64,000 bases of DNA. Origin: Colocasia esculenta (Eukaryota; Streptophyta; Magnoliopsida; Alismatales; Araceae). The notes under the pieces were generated by a model. That model worked only from the letters and a program-made list of their open reading frames with translations, had not been told where the DNA came from and did not search any database. Position numbers and translations under genes: made by a program. Of the stretch, positions 12,789 to 22,939 are shown piece after piece. The stretch covers positions 142,367,245-142,431,244 of the forward strand of contig CM024760.1 in the NCBI GenBank assembly GCA_014218235.1, read 5' to 3'. Position 1 is the first letter of the stretch, and the number at the start of each line of letters is the position of its first letter.

Positions 12789-15700
12789 ATGGCGGTTTTT
12801 GGGGTCTCCGACATTGTTGGTGGCTACAGCGTTGCATTCCTCACAGCAGAGCAGCAGGAACAGTTTGCAGTGGTGAAGACGAAGCTCTGTGGTAACAAGG
12901 CAGTGGATGTGGTTGATTTGGAGAAGAATGGGATGCGCAGTGTGATAGCCGCAATGCAGAGGATGAAGTGGACAAAGATGGTGACTATTTCAGAGGCGAG
13001 CTATCTGGACCTAGTAAAAGCTTTTTTCACCTGCTTAAAATCTAAAGAGAACGGGTCCCTGACCTCCATAGTCAAAGGTACTCCCATTAACATTACATAT
13101 GATCTGTTGGAGAGTCTGTTTGGAGTGTCTACCAGTGGTCGCAGTGGGGTAGACAGTGTCGACATTCATGTCAAAGGACTAGGGATTATCGGTACTGAAT
13201 ATAAGCTGAAGGATGATAAAATCGACATCAACCAGTTGAATGCCTTCAACCGGATTTTGCATTTCATAGTATGCCAAATCCTTGTACAAATAAGCGTAAC
13301 TTTCTCCACTTGCCCGAAGGCTGACTCCGACATGATGTTCTGGGCGATTCAGAACCAAGATATCAATATGGCAGAGGTGATTATTGAAAGAATGAAGTTT
13401 GCAACTGCGATGATATGGGACAAGAAGAGCAAGTTCAATGTGTCCCTTCCTTGTGCTCACTTGCTGACAAGAATTTTCCAACATTACAACATAGATCTGA
13501 GCGGTGAAGTTTCGGAGAAGATGGGCCAAGCCATCAGAAGCAGAAATCTGAAAAAGAGTGGCTTTTCTCTTGTAGCTGGAGTTTGGACAAAGACTTCAGT
13601 CACTGAAGGTGAGGCCATTATTGGAGAAGCTCAAGAAGTTCCTATTCCAGAAGTAGAGGCAGAGGCAAAAGTGAGGGTTGAAGACCCTGTTGCAGAAGCT
13701 CCAGCAGCCCCAGCAGTCCTGGAAGAGGCAGCAACAGCAGTCAGGCCAGAAGAACCAGTGGCTAGTCCAAGAAGAATTGAAGAAATTCCTCCATAACACA
13801 TTGAGCCCGTTGAGCAATCATCAGAGGTTAATACCCCCACTACAGTTATTACATCTATTCTTAATGAAGTATTGGATATTGTCGCCAGCATTCAGGGGGA
13901 GCAAGAAGAAGTTGTTCCGGAAGTTGTGGCACCAGGCCACAGTGATGTTCAGGTGGAGGATGCTCCTGCTCAGAGGGAGGAGCATGTGGCTGAGATGGCA
14001 GCAAATGTTCAGGGGGAGCCCACGGCTAGCTCCCATGTTGATCAGTTCCAAGAAGGTGTTGTGGAGAGCACCTCGGATGAAGATGAAGTTCTTGTTGATA
14101 ATGTAGTGCCAGTTGCTGGCACCAATGATAAAGGCAAAGGTGTAGCCCCTCAGATTCCTTTGCTTATTAGAAGGGCACACCATAGTTCCAAGAAGAAGAA
14201 GCTGAAGGTCAACATGAAGCCAGTGATAGACATATTAGATGCTCATGGAGAGATCCTGTGCTCACTGCAAAATGAAGTATCATCTATCTTTGTGAGCTAA
14301 AGCACAGGAGCCAAGCAGATTGGAGTAATGAAAGCTGAACTCTAAGGTTTGAAGGGTGAGTTGGGAAGCATAAAGCAATTAGTAGAAGATCTATCAATTT
14401 TTGTGAGGGAGCACTTGCCCATTTTTGCCCCTCCTGCTCCCACTTCGGCAGTACCAGAGTGCAGCTCAGGGCCATCTGGGCCAAGCAATGTAGAAGAAAT
14501 CCAGCCATCAGGGCCAAGTTCTGAAGAGGCAGCTGGGCCATCAGGGCCAAAGATTGCTGAGGAATCCAGGGAGTCTGAGCTAGCACCGGCAGCATCTGGG
14601 CCACCAAGGCCATCAGTTGAGCAGTCGGGGCCTCTAGGGCCAGTTATGGATGAGACTGGGCCATCAGGACCAATGGAATCTGAAGTGGAGCCTGCAAGAG
14701 TTGAAGATCCGGTTGTGCCCCCAGAGCCCCCTATCTCTTCACCTCTCAAAACACCAGCTCCTTCCTCTCCACCATCCTCATCGACTGCACCTCCAGCCCC
14801 TGCCACCTTCAAACAACCACTTCCAAAACATATCTCTTCACCCACTCCATTCCCTGCCACCTCATCCTCTTCCCCTGCTTCCTTCACATCTATTCCTCCT
14901 CCTACTTCTGAGGCACCTCCATCATCCTCCTTAGCTAAAGCCTCATCTTCTGGTCCCTCATCAGCTGGACCATCTATACCACCTCCTTCTACCTCTCACT
15001 CGTTTCTTCATCCTCCTACTCCTCCCTCCTTTGTTACCATCATTCCAGAGGGTGCCCAACTTGAAGGTCCCTTTATCCAGGACATCAAAGATGAGTTTGA
15101 AGTAGCCATACTTTGCTCAGTCCTATCAGTTGGCACTCACATTCATAGGACAGGCTCTTCCAACCATGTTCCTAAAAAGAGAAAAATATCTTCCAACCTT
15201 GCTATTTCTTCTGAGCCTCGTTTTCCACCTCTTTGGTTTTCTCTCACTATTGAAAATCGAAGAAGTCTATCCACTGTGAATTCCTTCAAAAATGCACTTT
15301 TGCCACCAATTTTGGCCTTCCTCACCTACATCTCACCGACCACCTAAATGTTGTTCTTCCCCTCTCCTCTCTTTCAAAAGCTGAATAGTCAAAAAATTCT
15401 CTATGACTGAGGCTAAAAATGAAGATCAGTGGGCTCGAGGCCATCAGTCTTTATATAGGAAAATCATATCTGCCAGCTCTACTCGATTCCCACCCAGGGA
15501 TCACCCACTCAGTCTGTCTGAGTGGTTTGTGATTCATCACAAGAATACCTGGCGTCCGTTTATTCAGAAGGAGATCAAGCTTATCCACTATTTCCAGATG
15601 TTTAACGATTAGAGATATCTCAATAATCTGCCCGAAGTTTAGCTTGGCCAATTCTGGCAAGCTATTTCTCTTCTTGGTTTGGATACTGCACATTCCACCT

Positions 15701-16437
15701 CCATTCAAGTGGATTTCGCCACATTGAAGATGCCAGATGTGGTCTTCCTACCTCCACTTCACTCTTTAGTCATGGATTCTGACGTCGGTCCCATCATTTT
15801 TGAAAGATTTGCCAGAGTGATGGCCTGCATTTCTGTTCACAGAGGTAATTTGCTTGCATTCCACTATTTTTTGTTCTGGGAATATCATTAGGGCCACATC
15901 AAATCAGATGTTCTTGCCCCTCTGTTGTCCAAGTGTGAGCGGCTGTCTCCAGCTGACTGGGAAAGGCATTACCCACTTTCTGCTCAGCATCTTGTTCATT
16001 TCAACTCCTCTCATGACAGAGCTACTAAACCTCCTCTCTCTGCTGAAGAATTCCTCGATCTAAACTCCATTCGCCTTGTTCAAGACCCCCTTACCACATG
16101 GGTTGAGAGATACAAGGTGTATGTGGCTATGAAAAAGGAACTGAAGCAGTAGTAGATCTTCTACCCCATCTCAGTAGATCAGTTTCTCCAGCATGCTAGC
16201 TTTGGTACCTCCAGCTCCTACAAAATGTCTCTTGGCCAGGATGAATATAGCAACTTCGTGGAAGCTCAAAGGCAACTGCATTTCCAGAGGATGGCTCCTA
16301 TTATGGGACCTTCCTACTCTATGGTTTATGGAGCCTTCCAAGGTTATTTTGAAGAGTAGGAATGCAAGGCTTGGCCGATTATTACTCGCCATGCCTCTCT
16401 CTTGTCTCCTGCCTTCTATCTTCCTAAACCCTCGTAG
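12789..16437 (+). pseudogene. Extra ORF after copia pol (env-position protein of unknown function)
   Basis: Start chosen at ATG 12789 (MAVFGVSDIVGGYS). The first third (to about 13530) resembles the plant-specific 'putative plant transposon protein' region seen in many retroelement ORFs: an IVKGTPINITYDLLESLFGV segment and an LPCAHLLTRIFQHYNIDLSG segment; this match is from memory. Next comes an acidic, Ala/Val/Glu-rich low-complexity region, then Gly-Pro-Ser repeats (GPSGP, 14455-14690) and a Pro/Ser-rich stretch (14720-15050). A globular-looking C-terminal part (15403-16437) is in another frame: LSEWFVIHHKNTWRPF, CERLSPADWERHYPLSAQH. Stops: TAA 13794, TAA 14298, TAA 14343, a shift between 15347 and 15403, then TAG codons. 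I see no signal peptide or clear membrane segment, so calling it 'envelope' rests on position only. Confidence 0.75.
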
Positions 16438-16521
16438 TGATATAATAGATTGATGTTTGGCCACCATTTATCCTTCTTCTCTTCTTTCTTTGTTTATCTT
16501 CATATCTTTTTGCTTAATGAC

Positions 16522-16535
16522 AAAAAGGGGGAGAA
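16522..16535 (+). promoter_or_regulatory. Upstream copy of copia polypurine tract
   Basis: AAAAAGGGGGAGAA, 111 bp upstream of the tract that abuts the 3' LTR and sharing its core. Confidence 0.7.
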
Positions 16536-16633
16536 AGTAAAATATTCTGAAATACACTCTTTAAATTTCTCTAGCAAATTTACTTAGATTCATTTCATAG
16601 CCTTATATCTTTATGTTATGTTTTGTCATCACC

Positions 16634-16647
16634 AAAAAGGGGGAGAT
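16634..16647 (+). promoter_or_regulatory. Copia polypurine tract
   Basis: AAAAAGGGGGAGAT ends at the base before the 3' LTR start TGATGATC. This is the expected plus-strand primer. Confidence 0.9.
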
Positions 16648-16769
16648 TGATGATCAGTCCATCCCCATATAATTTTATTTAATTATATACAATTTTAGTG
16701 ATTAATAATGTAAGTTATTTTCTTACACTACCATTTAAAGTTTAAAACATGAATTCCTTCTAAGTCCAC

Positions 16770-17855
16770 ATCGATTTCCTTTGTAAAAGAACGATTCTAT
16801 CGCTACAATGATTTCATCTTATAACGATTTGATATGTGTGTATGAACGATTCTATCGCTTCAACGATTTCGTAGGTGAAACATCGATTTCGGTCTCACAA
16901 CGATTTCGTCAGTGACCATCGATTTCGGTCTCACAACAATTTCGTAAGTGAATCATCGATTTCGGTCTCATAATGATTTCATAAGTAAAAAATTGATTTT
17001 AGACTCACAACGATTTTGGTTTCACATCGATTTCACAAGTAAAACAACAATTCGGTCATCAGTTTCTTAAGAGAAACAACGATTTGATTGTTATAACGAT
17101 TTCGTAAGTGAATCATCGATTTTGGTCTCACAACGATTTCGTAAGTGAAACATCGATTTCGATCTCACAACGATTTCGTAAGTGAATCATCGATTTTGGT
17201 CTCATAACGATTTCGTAAGTAAATCATTGATTTCGGTCTCACAACGATTTCGTAAAGTAAAACATCGATTTCAGACTCACAACGATTTCGGTTTCACATC
17301 GATTTCATAAGTAAAACAACAATTCAGTCATCAGTTTCTTAAGAGAAACAACGATTTGATTATTGTAACGATTTGATAAGTAAAAACAACGATTTGATTA
17401 TTATAACGATTCGATAAGTGAAAACATCGATTTGCTTATATCTGTACAACAATTTGCTTGTACAACGATTTGCTTTCTCTTGTACAATGATTTGCTTATG
17501 CTTGTACAATGATTTACTTATATCTGTACAACGATTTGCTTTCTCTTGTACAATGATTTGCTTATGCTTGTATAACGATTTGCTTGTACAACGATTTGTT
17601 TATGTTTGAATAACGATTTGCCCAAATAGCGATTTGTTTATACAACGATTTGCTCAAACAACGATTTGTTTATGTTTGAACAATGATTTACTCAAACAAC
17701 AATTTGTTTATGTTTGAACAATGATTTTCCTATATTTGTATAATGACTTGCTTATATAATGATTTGCCTATATTTGTATAACGATTTGCATAAACAACGA
17801 TTTCATAAGTTGAACAACTATTTCATTGTCATAACGACTTCATGGATTACATCGA
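16770..17855 (+). repeat. Degenerate tandem array in copia 3' LTR
   Basis: The same two-block CGATTT array as at 5035-6360, but about 240 bp shorter. The block change is near 17410-17430. Confidence 0.9.
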
Positions 17856-19005
17856 TTTCATACATGATATTCAAATATATTTTCAAATACTGTGAAAGTC
17901 AAAGTCTTCCCGCGTGCATCACTAATATCCTTGCATTTAATGTGATTGTACACATCTCTGCACGTTGCATATCTGGGTGCCTTCTATTCCTATGTTTCTA
18001 TAGCAAACACTTTTCAGGATAGCAGAATGGCATTTCTATTTTGATATATATTCTTTCTAACGTTGACTGACAAGCATAGAGACAACTCAGCTATCTGTGC
18101 TTCGACATTTATTGTGTGCAGGTATTTGCCAGTACATTATCATACAACGTTGGACAACTAAAAGCTAAAGGATATCTAGACGAATCTTCTCTTTGCGTGC
18201 ATGACTAATAGAGCATTAAATGGCTGCAGACTTACCTGTTGTACACCTCGGACCATGCAGTCTAACGTGCTTCAAACTTAAAGACAACGGCTATTTCAAC
18301 TATTATATTTTTCAAGAGAAGATATATAGAAGACTGATGTCTACATGAAGAACAACTTTTAGTACCTTAGAGCTTTCAGAGAACCAACCTACAACTTGCG
18401 AGCATCAGAAACAAGAGCCCCAAAGCTTCACTCCATAATCTTTTGTAGCTCTTAACTCTTCGTGTTCATTTGCTTAGCTTTTAGAGATCCATTGTAGTTC
18501 TGAGAGTTTTCATCTAGTGAAAATCTTTCTCTCTCAGACATTGCCTCGGAACAAGCATTTGTTGTAAGCTTGGTCTAGGGGCCATTTGTTTTTATTCACA
18601 TCTGTTGTGAAGTTCCTCTTCTGGCTGTGAAGAGAGGACCTGTTGGAAACAAGTGGTTGTAATTCCCTTCTTGAGGAAGGAAGACCTATTGTATCAGGTG
18701 GTAGTTGTACCTCTTCGGGGTTAGAAGCGAAGGCCAACTGCGGTTGGATGTGTAAGTGTGTAAGGGTCCTTAAGGGGGACAGTACCCTTGGTTAGTGAAA
18801 TCTCAAGTTGTTGCTTGGGGACTGGATGTAGGACTCCTTGGGATAGGAGGTCCGAACCAGGATAAAATCCTCTGTGTCGTGTGATTGTTTATTTGCTAGC
18901 TTGTCTTCATTTATCACTAACACTAACTATCGATCTCAGTGTTTTTTTGTCAAAGCATTTTTGTTGACAGGTTTTTATCTAAAGGAATTTTTAGAATCCC
19001 ATTTA

Positions 19006-19017
19006 CCCCCCCCCCCC
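19006..19017 (+). repeat. C12 homopolymer in copia 3' LTR
   Basis: Twelve consecutive C, present only in the 3' LTR. Length may be unreliable in sequencing. Confidence 0.9.
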
Positions 19018-19046
19018 TCTGGGCTTGCTAGCTGGGCAACAGGGAT

Positions 19047-19103
19047 ATCGACTTGCTATTTACCTCAATAAATATTCCACTGTGACATTCTCGGGACGTG
19101 ACA
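19047..19103 (+). repeat. G2 5' LTR, right terminal fragment
   Basis: Follows the copia target duplication. It ends TCTCGGGACGTGACA, a typical gypsy LTR end, 6 bp before a primer binding site. It is continuous with 3478-4840 once the copia element is removed. Confidence 0.8.
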
Positions 19104-19109
19104 GTTTGG

Positions 19110-19120
19110 TGGTATCAGAG
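19110..19120 (+). promoter_or_regulatory. G2 primer binding site
   Basis: TGGTATCAGAG, matching initiator tRNA-Met. The 222 bp from here to the gag ATG are untranslated leader with no other feature seen. Confidence 0.85.
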
Positions 19121-19342
19121 TTTAGGAAACAATATGAATATTTAAGTCCTAGGTTTAAGTGACACCATAGGAATGTACGTCATGAATCCCACATATAGTA
19201 CCTGAAGAGAATGGTAGAGATGGGAAAATATGTTAGAATGAACTAAGCACTCCTACCCATCTATCCTTACAATGTATCTAGAGACACTAATTAGTTTCTA
19301 TCCTTTTCCCAGGAATCTCCTAACTCTTTCACTCAAGTAGAA

Positions 19343-22300
19343 ATGGCACGTAATCAATGGCAGGCCATGTAAGAAACTGTGGTCGGACTCACTCAGGCAC
19401 TACAAAATGTAGTCCAGGCTAGGAACCAGGCAGCAGCTGTCTGGAATGGAGTTGGAAATTTACATCGCAACTTAAGGAGTATGACTCCTCCTCGCTTCTT
19501 CGGATCTCTTGACCTAAATGAATCTGAAAACTGGCAAGAAGAGATCGAACGGATCTTTCAGGTCATGCAATGCACAAACAGGGAGAAGGTGATACTTGCT
19601 ACATTTCAATTTAGCAAGGTTGCAAGGGCATGGTGGAAGGCCACATCGGCTCACCTGCCCTACTTGGCTGAACTAGAATGGGCTGGTTTCTTAGAGATAT
19701 TCTGGGGAAAGTACTTCTCAGAAAGGGTGAAAGAGAAGAAAGCTGTGGAATTTGACGCACTAAAACAAAAGGGTATGTCCGTAGCTGAGTATGAGGCTCA
19801 GTTTGCATGTTTGGCTGTGTATGCCGCACATTTAGTGGGAATTGAAAGACTGAAAGCCAATCGCTTTATGGATGGGCTTAGGCCCATGTTCATTGAAAAG
19901 TTGGGGCCACTCAACCTCAACACCTATGCCGAAATGGTCCAAAGAGCCCAATTGGTAGAAGACACCATACCCAAAGTAGAAGGCATGAGGGGAAAGGACA
20001 TCTCTAAGCCAGTGTTTGTCAAGAAGGGAGCAGCCAATACTGCGGCAACCCTTCGAAACAACAACAACAACCAATACAACAACAACAAAAGGTCAAGTAA
20101 TGGGAAAGACTATAGTCTAGAAAAGAAGGTCAAGAGAAAAGGAAGGCAGTTGACAGAGAACTGTAGATTCTGTGATAAACCAGGACACCGAGCAGAAGAA
20201 TTATGGAAGAAGTTCAAAGCGTGTCTAAGGTATGGTGGTAGAGACCACCGTATACCTGACTGTCCAATGCTAAAGGACCAGCTAGGAAAGGCCCAGAACA
20301 TACCATGGCATCAAGGACGTCTTAATGTTGTTATAGAAGCTGGCCTACCCGAGGAAGGGGGTATGGTGGAATGTACCATTTTCATACACTCTTAACCTAC
20401 TTTTGTACTCATCGATACTAGAGCTACATATTCATTTATTTCTACCACATTTGCTGCAACTCTACCTCTTGAACCTATACTCATGAAGTCTAAGATTGTT
20501 GTAGCTTCTCCACTTGGCATGGAATCTGAGCCCACTCATTACCTACCAAAATGTGAAACTGTGATTGGAGGACATAACCTCCCTGCCAATCTCATCTGTC
20601 TAGACATGAAGGGCTATGATGCCATATTTGGGGTCGACTGGTTGATTGAATATGATGCCGATGCAAATTGTCATCATAGAAGCGTCACCTTTAAAAGACC
20701 AAACCTTCCAACCCTTTCACTACTTGGCACCCGCTATCACAAACACCCTATCTTGAAATCATCCCTCAAGGCTTCCAAGTTGATCAACCAGGGTTGTGAT
20801 GCCTTTCTAGTTTCGGTCACTGCAATTGAAAAGAAGAAAACCACTCTAGAAGATATTCCCATAGCTAGAGAATACCCCGATGTCTTCCCAGAAGACCTAT
20901 CGGGAATACCACCCGAACGGGAGGTGAACTTCACTATTGAGTTACTCCTTGGGGCAGCCCCTATGTCCAAGGCACCATACCGTATGTCCCCTATAGAGTT
21001 GCAGGAATTTAAAAGACAGATCCAAGAGTTAGTAGATCAAGGTTTTATCAGGCCCAGCACATGCCCTTGGGGAGCATCTGTACTGTTTGTTTGGAAGAAG
21101 GATGGAACAATGAGGCTCTGCATTGATTACCGTCAATTAAATTAGTTGACAATAAAGAACAAATATCCATTGCCCCACATCGATGAGTTGTTTGATCAGA
21201 TCTCCGGTGCACAATACATCTCCAAGATAGATCTAAGATCGGGCTATCATCAGCTGAGAATTAAAGAAGAAGATTAACACAAGTCTGCATTCCGAAGTAG
21301 ATATGGACACTATGAGTTCGTGGTTATGCCTTTTGACTTAACAAATGCTCCAACGGCCTTTATGTAACTCATGAACAACATATACAGGCCTTACATGGAG
21401 CAATTTGTAGTGGTGTTTATTGACAACATCCTCATCTACTCCAAGTCTAAGCAAGAGCATGAAGAACACTTGAAGATTGCTCTGCAAGTGCTTAGAGATA
21501 ATCAACTCTATGCCAAACTTAGCAAGTGTGAATTCTGGTTGGAGGAAGTGTCTTTCTTAGGTCACATCATATCCAAGGAAAGAATCTCTATAGACCCATC
21601 TAAAGTGGAAGCTATAAAGAACTGAACAAGACCGACAACTATGTCGGAGATAAGAAGCTTTATGATTTTAGCCGGTTACTATCGTTACTTTATTAAAGAC
21701 TTTTCAAGGATAAATGTACCATTGACTAGGCTTACCAGGAAGGAGAACCCGTTCACATGGACGGCCGACTGTGAAAATAGTTTCATGTCATTAAAGGAGC
21801 ACTTAACTTCCGCACTTGTACTTACACTACCTGTAGCGGGAGGAAGTTTTGAAGTATACACAAATGCATCGGGGATCGGCCTAGGCTGTGTACTGATGCA
21901 AAATGGGAAAGTGATACGCTATGCCTCCAGACAACTAAAGAAGCATGAAGACAACTACCCTGTGCATGATCTGGAGCTAGCTGCTGTAGTCTTCGCTTTG
22001 AAGATATGGCATCACTATCTTTATGGTAAAAAGTTCATGGTATTTTCTGACCATAAAAGCTTGAAGTATTTGTTTTCTCAGCAAGAGCTGAATATGAGGC
22101 AGCGAAGGTGGTTGGAGTATCTCAAAGACTTCGATTTCACCATCCAGGTAAAGCAAATGTTGTGGCAGATACTCTGAGTAGAAAGCCCATGGTTACCTTA
22201 TCGAGTCTTATGGTAGGAGAATGGCGATTACTTGAGGAATTCTCCAAGCTAGATATTGAGGTTGATGTTAAAAAGGAGGGACGTCTAATTTCTAATATTA

Positions 22301-22755
22301 GAGCCTAACCCACCTTACTTGAAGATATCTTCGCACTCCAAGACAATGACCCTATGCTTGTGGAAATAAAGGTTAATCTGGACCAGAGGCTGGATTTTTC
22401 CTTGGCAGAAGATGGGAGATTGCTATTCCGAGGCCGAGTTGTGTACTCGACCATATGGAAACAAAGAGGATCATCATGGATAAAGCTCACAAGACCAGGT
22501 ATACCATTCACCCTGGAGCCACGAAAATGTACCAAGACTTGGAAAGGCATTTTTGGTGGCCTAACATGAAGAGAGAAGTAGCAACATATGTCACTAAGTG
22601 TTTAACACGGCCAGCAAGTCAAAGTCAAACATCTACGGCCTGCAGGTAAACTAAAACCCCTGGAAATTCCTGGATGGAAATGGGAGGGAGTAGGAATGGA
22701 CTTTATCTTTGGATTGCCCAAATCCAGAAGCTGTTTTGACGGAATATGGGTGACA
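19343..22755 (+). pseudogene. G2: Ty3/gypsy gag-pol, broken and truncated in integrase
   Basis: Start ATG 19343 (MARNQWQAM), with a TAA at 19370. The Gag core (WGKYFSERVKEKKAVEFDAL) has no introns, unlike G5 and G6. Both zinc knuckles are damaged: CRFCDKPGHRAEEL lacks the last Cys and CLRYGGRDHRIPDC has Tyr for the second Cys. Protease is DTRATYSF instead of DTGATHSF, after a TAA at 20393-20395. RT has LCIDYRQLN and KIDLRSGYHQLRI, but the active site reads FIDN instead of FIDD (near 21420). RNase H (YTNASGIGLGCVL) and the integrase zinc domain (IHPGATKMYQDLERHFWWP) follow in shifting frames. Stops: TAG 21143, TAA near 21276, TAA 21365-21367, TGA 21623-21625. A frame loss near 22145 fits a 10-bp deletion between ACCATCCAG repeats. 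The sequence ends at the start of the catalytic core (GIWV), so the 3' half of integrase and the 3' LTR are missing. Confidence 0.92.
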
Positions 22756-22939
22756 AGAAGCTCGACCAAGAGTATAGTCAAGAGAGAAATAGCACATGAT
22801 AGCAAGAGAACGATAATACTTTCAAAAAGAATATTTCAAAACTAGCATAATAAATGATTGGCCATTTAACGAGATAGCATGTAATGTTTGCACAAAGGTG
22901 CACTAGCAGAGATAGCACTTTTGGTCGAGCTTCTTGTCA
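22751..22939. repeat. 19-bp inverted repeat at the G2/A junction
   Basis: The 19 bases at 22751-22769 (TGACAAGAAGCTCGACCAA) are the exact reverse complement of 22921-22939. The right arm belongs to LTR A; the left arm lies between G2 integrase and the start of LTR A homology. Confidence 0.9.

Larger units (their letters stand above)
4841..19041 (+). mobile_element. Complete Ty1/copia retrotransposon, SIRE/Maximus type (14.2 kb)
   Basis: Both LTRs start TGATGATCAGTCCATCC and end GCTGGGCAACA. They are flanked by the perfect 5-bp duplication GGGAT (4836-4840 and 19042-19046). Inside, in order, are a primer binding site, gag with two CCHC knuckles and a coiled coil, pol in copia order (protease, integrase, RT, RNase H), a long extra ORF, a duplicated polypurine tract and the 3' LTR. 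The great length, coiled-coil gag, extra ORF and AAAAAGGGGGAGA tract are SIRE/Maximus hallmarks. It sits inside the G2 5' LTR. LTR divergence is several percent (about 8 differences in 90 bp sampled at 7070-7160 versus the 3' copy), and all ORFs carry stops, so it is old and immobile on its own. Confidence 0.93.
16648..19041 (+). repeat. Copia 3' LTR (2394 bp)
   Basis: Same termini as the 5' LTR. It lacks about 75 bp near the start and part of the repeat array. It carries about 50 bp at 18970-19020, including a run of 12 C, that the 5' copy lacks. Outside these indels the copies align along their length with many point differences. Confidence 0.92.

Noticed and set aside
12789..13796. A captured host gene inside the copia element
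   Set aside because: It sits between pol and the polypurine tract, where SIRE-type elements carry an extra ORF, and looks like a known plant retroelement-associated region; no intron or host-gene signature.
14342..14887. Minus-strand Gly/Asp-rich ORF opposite the extra ORF
   Set aside because: Shadow of the GPSGP-encoding repeats on the + strand.
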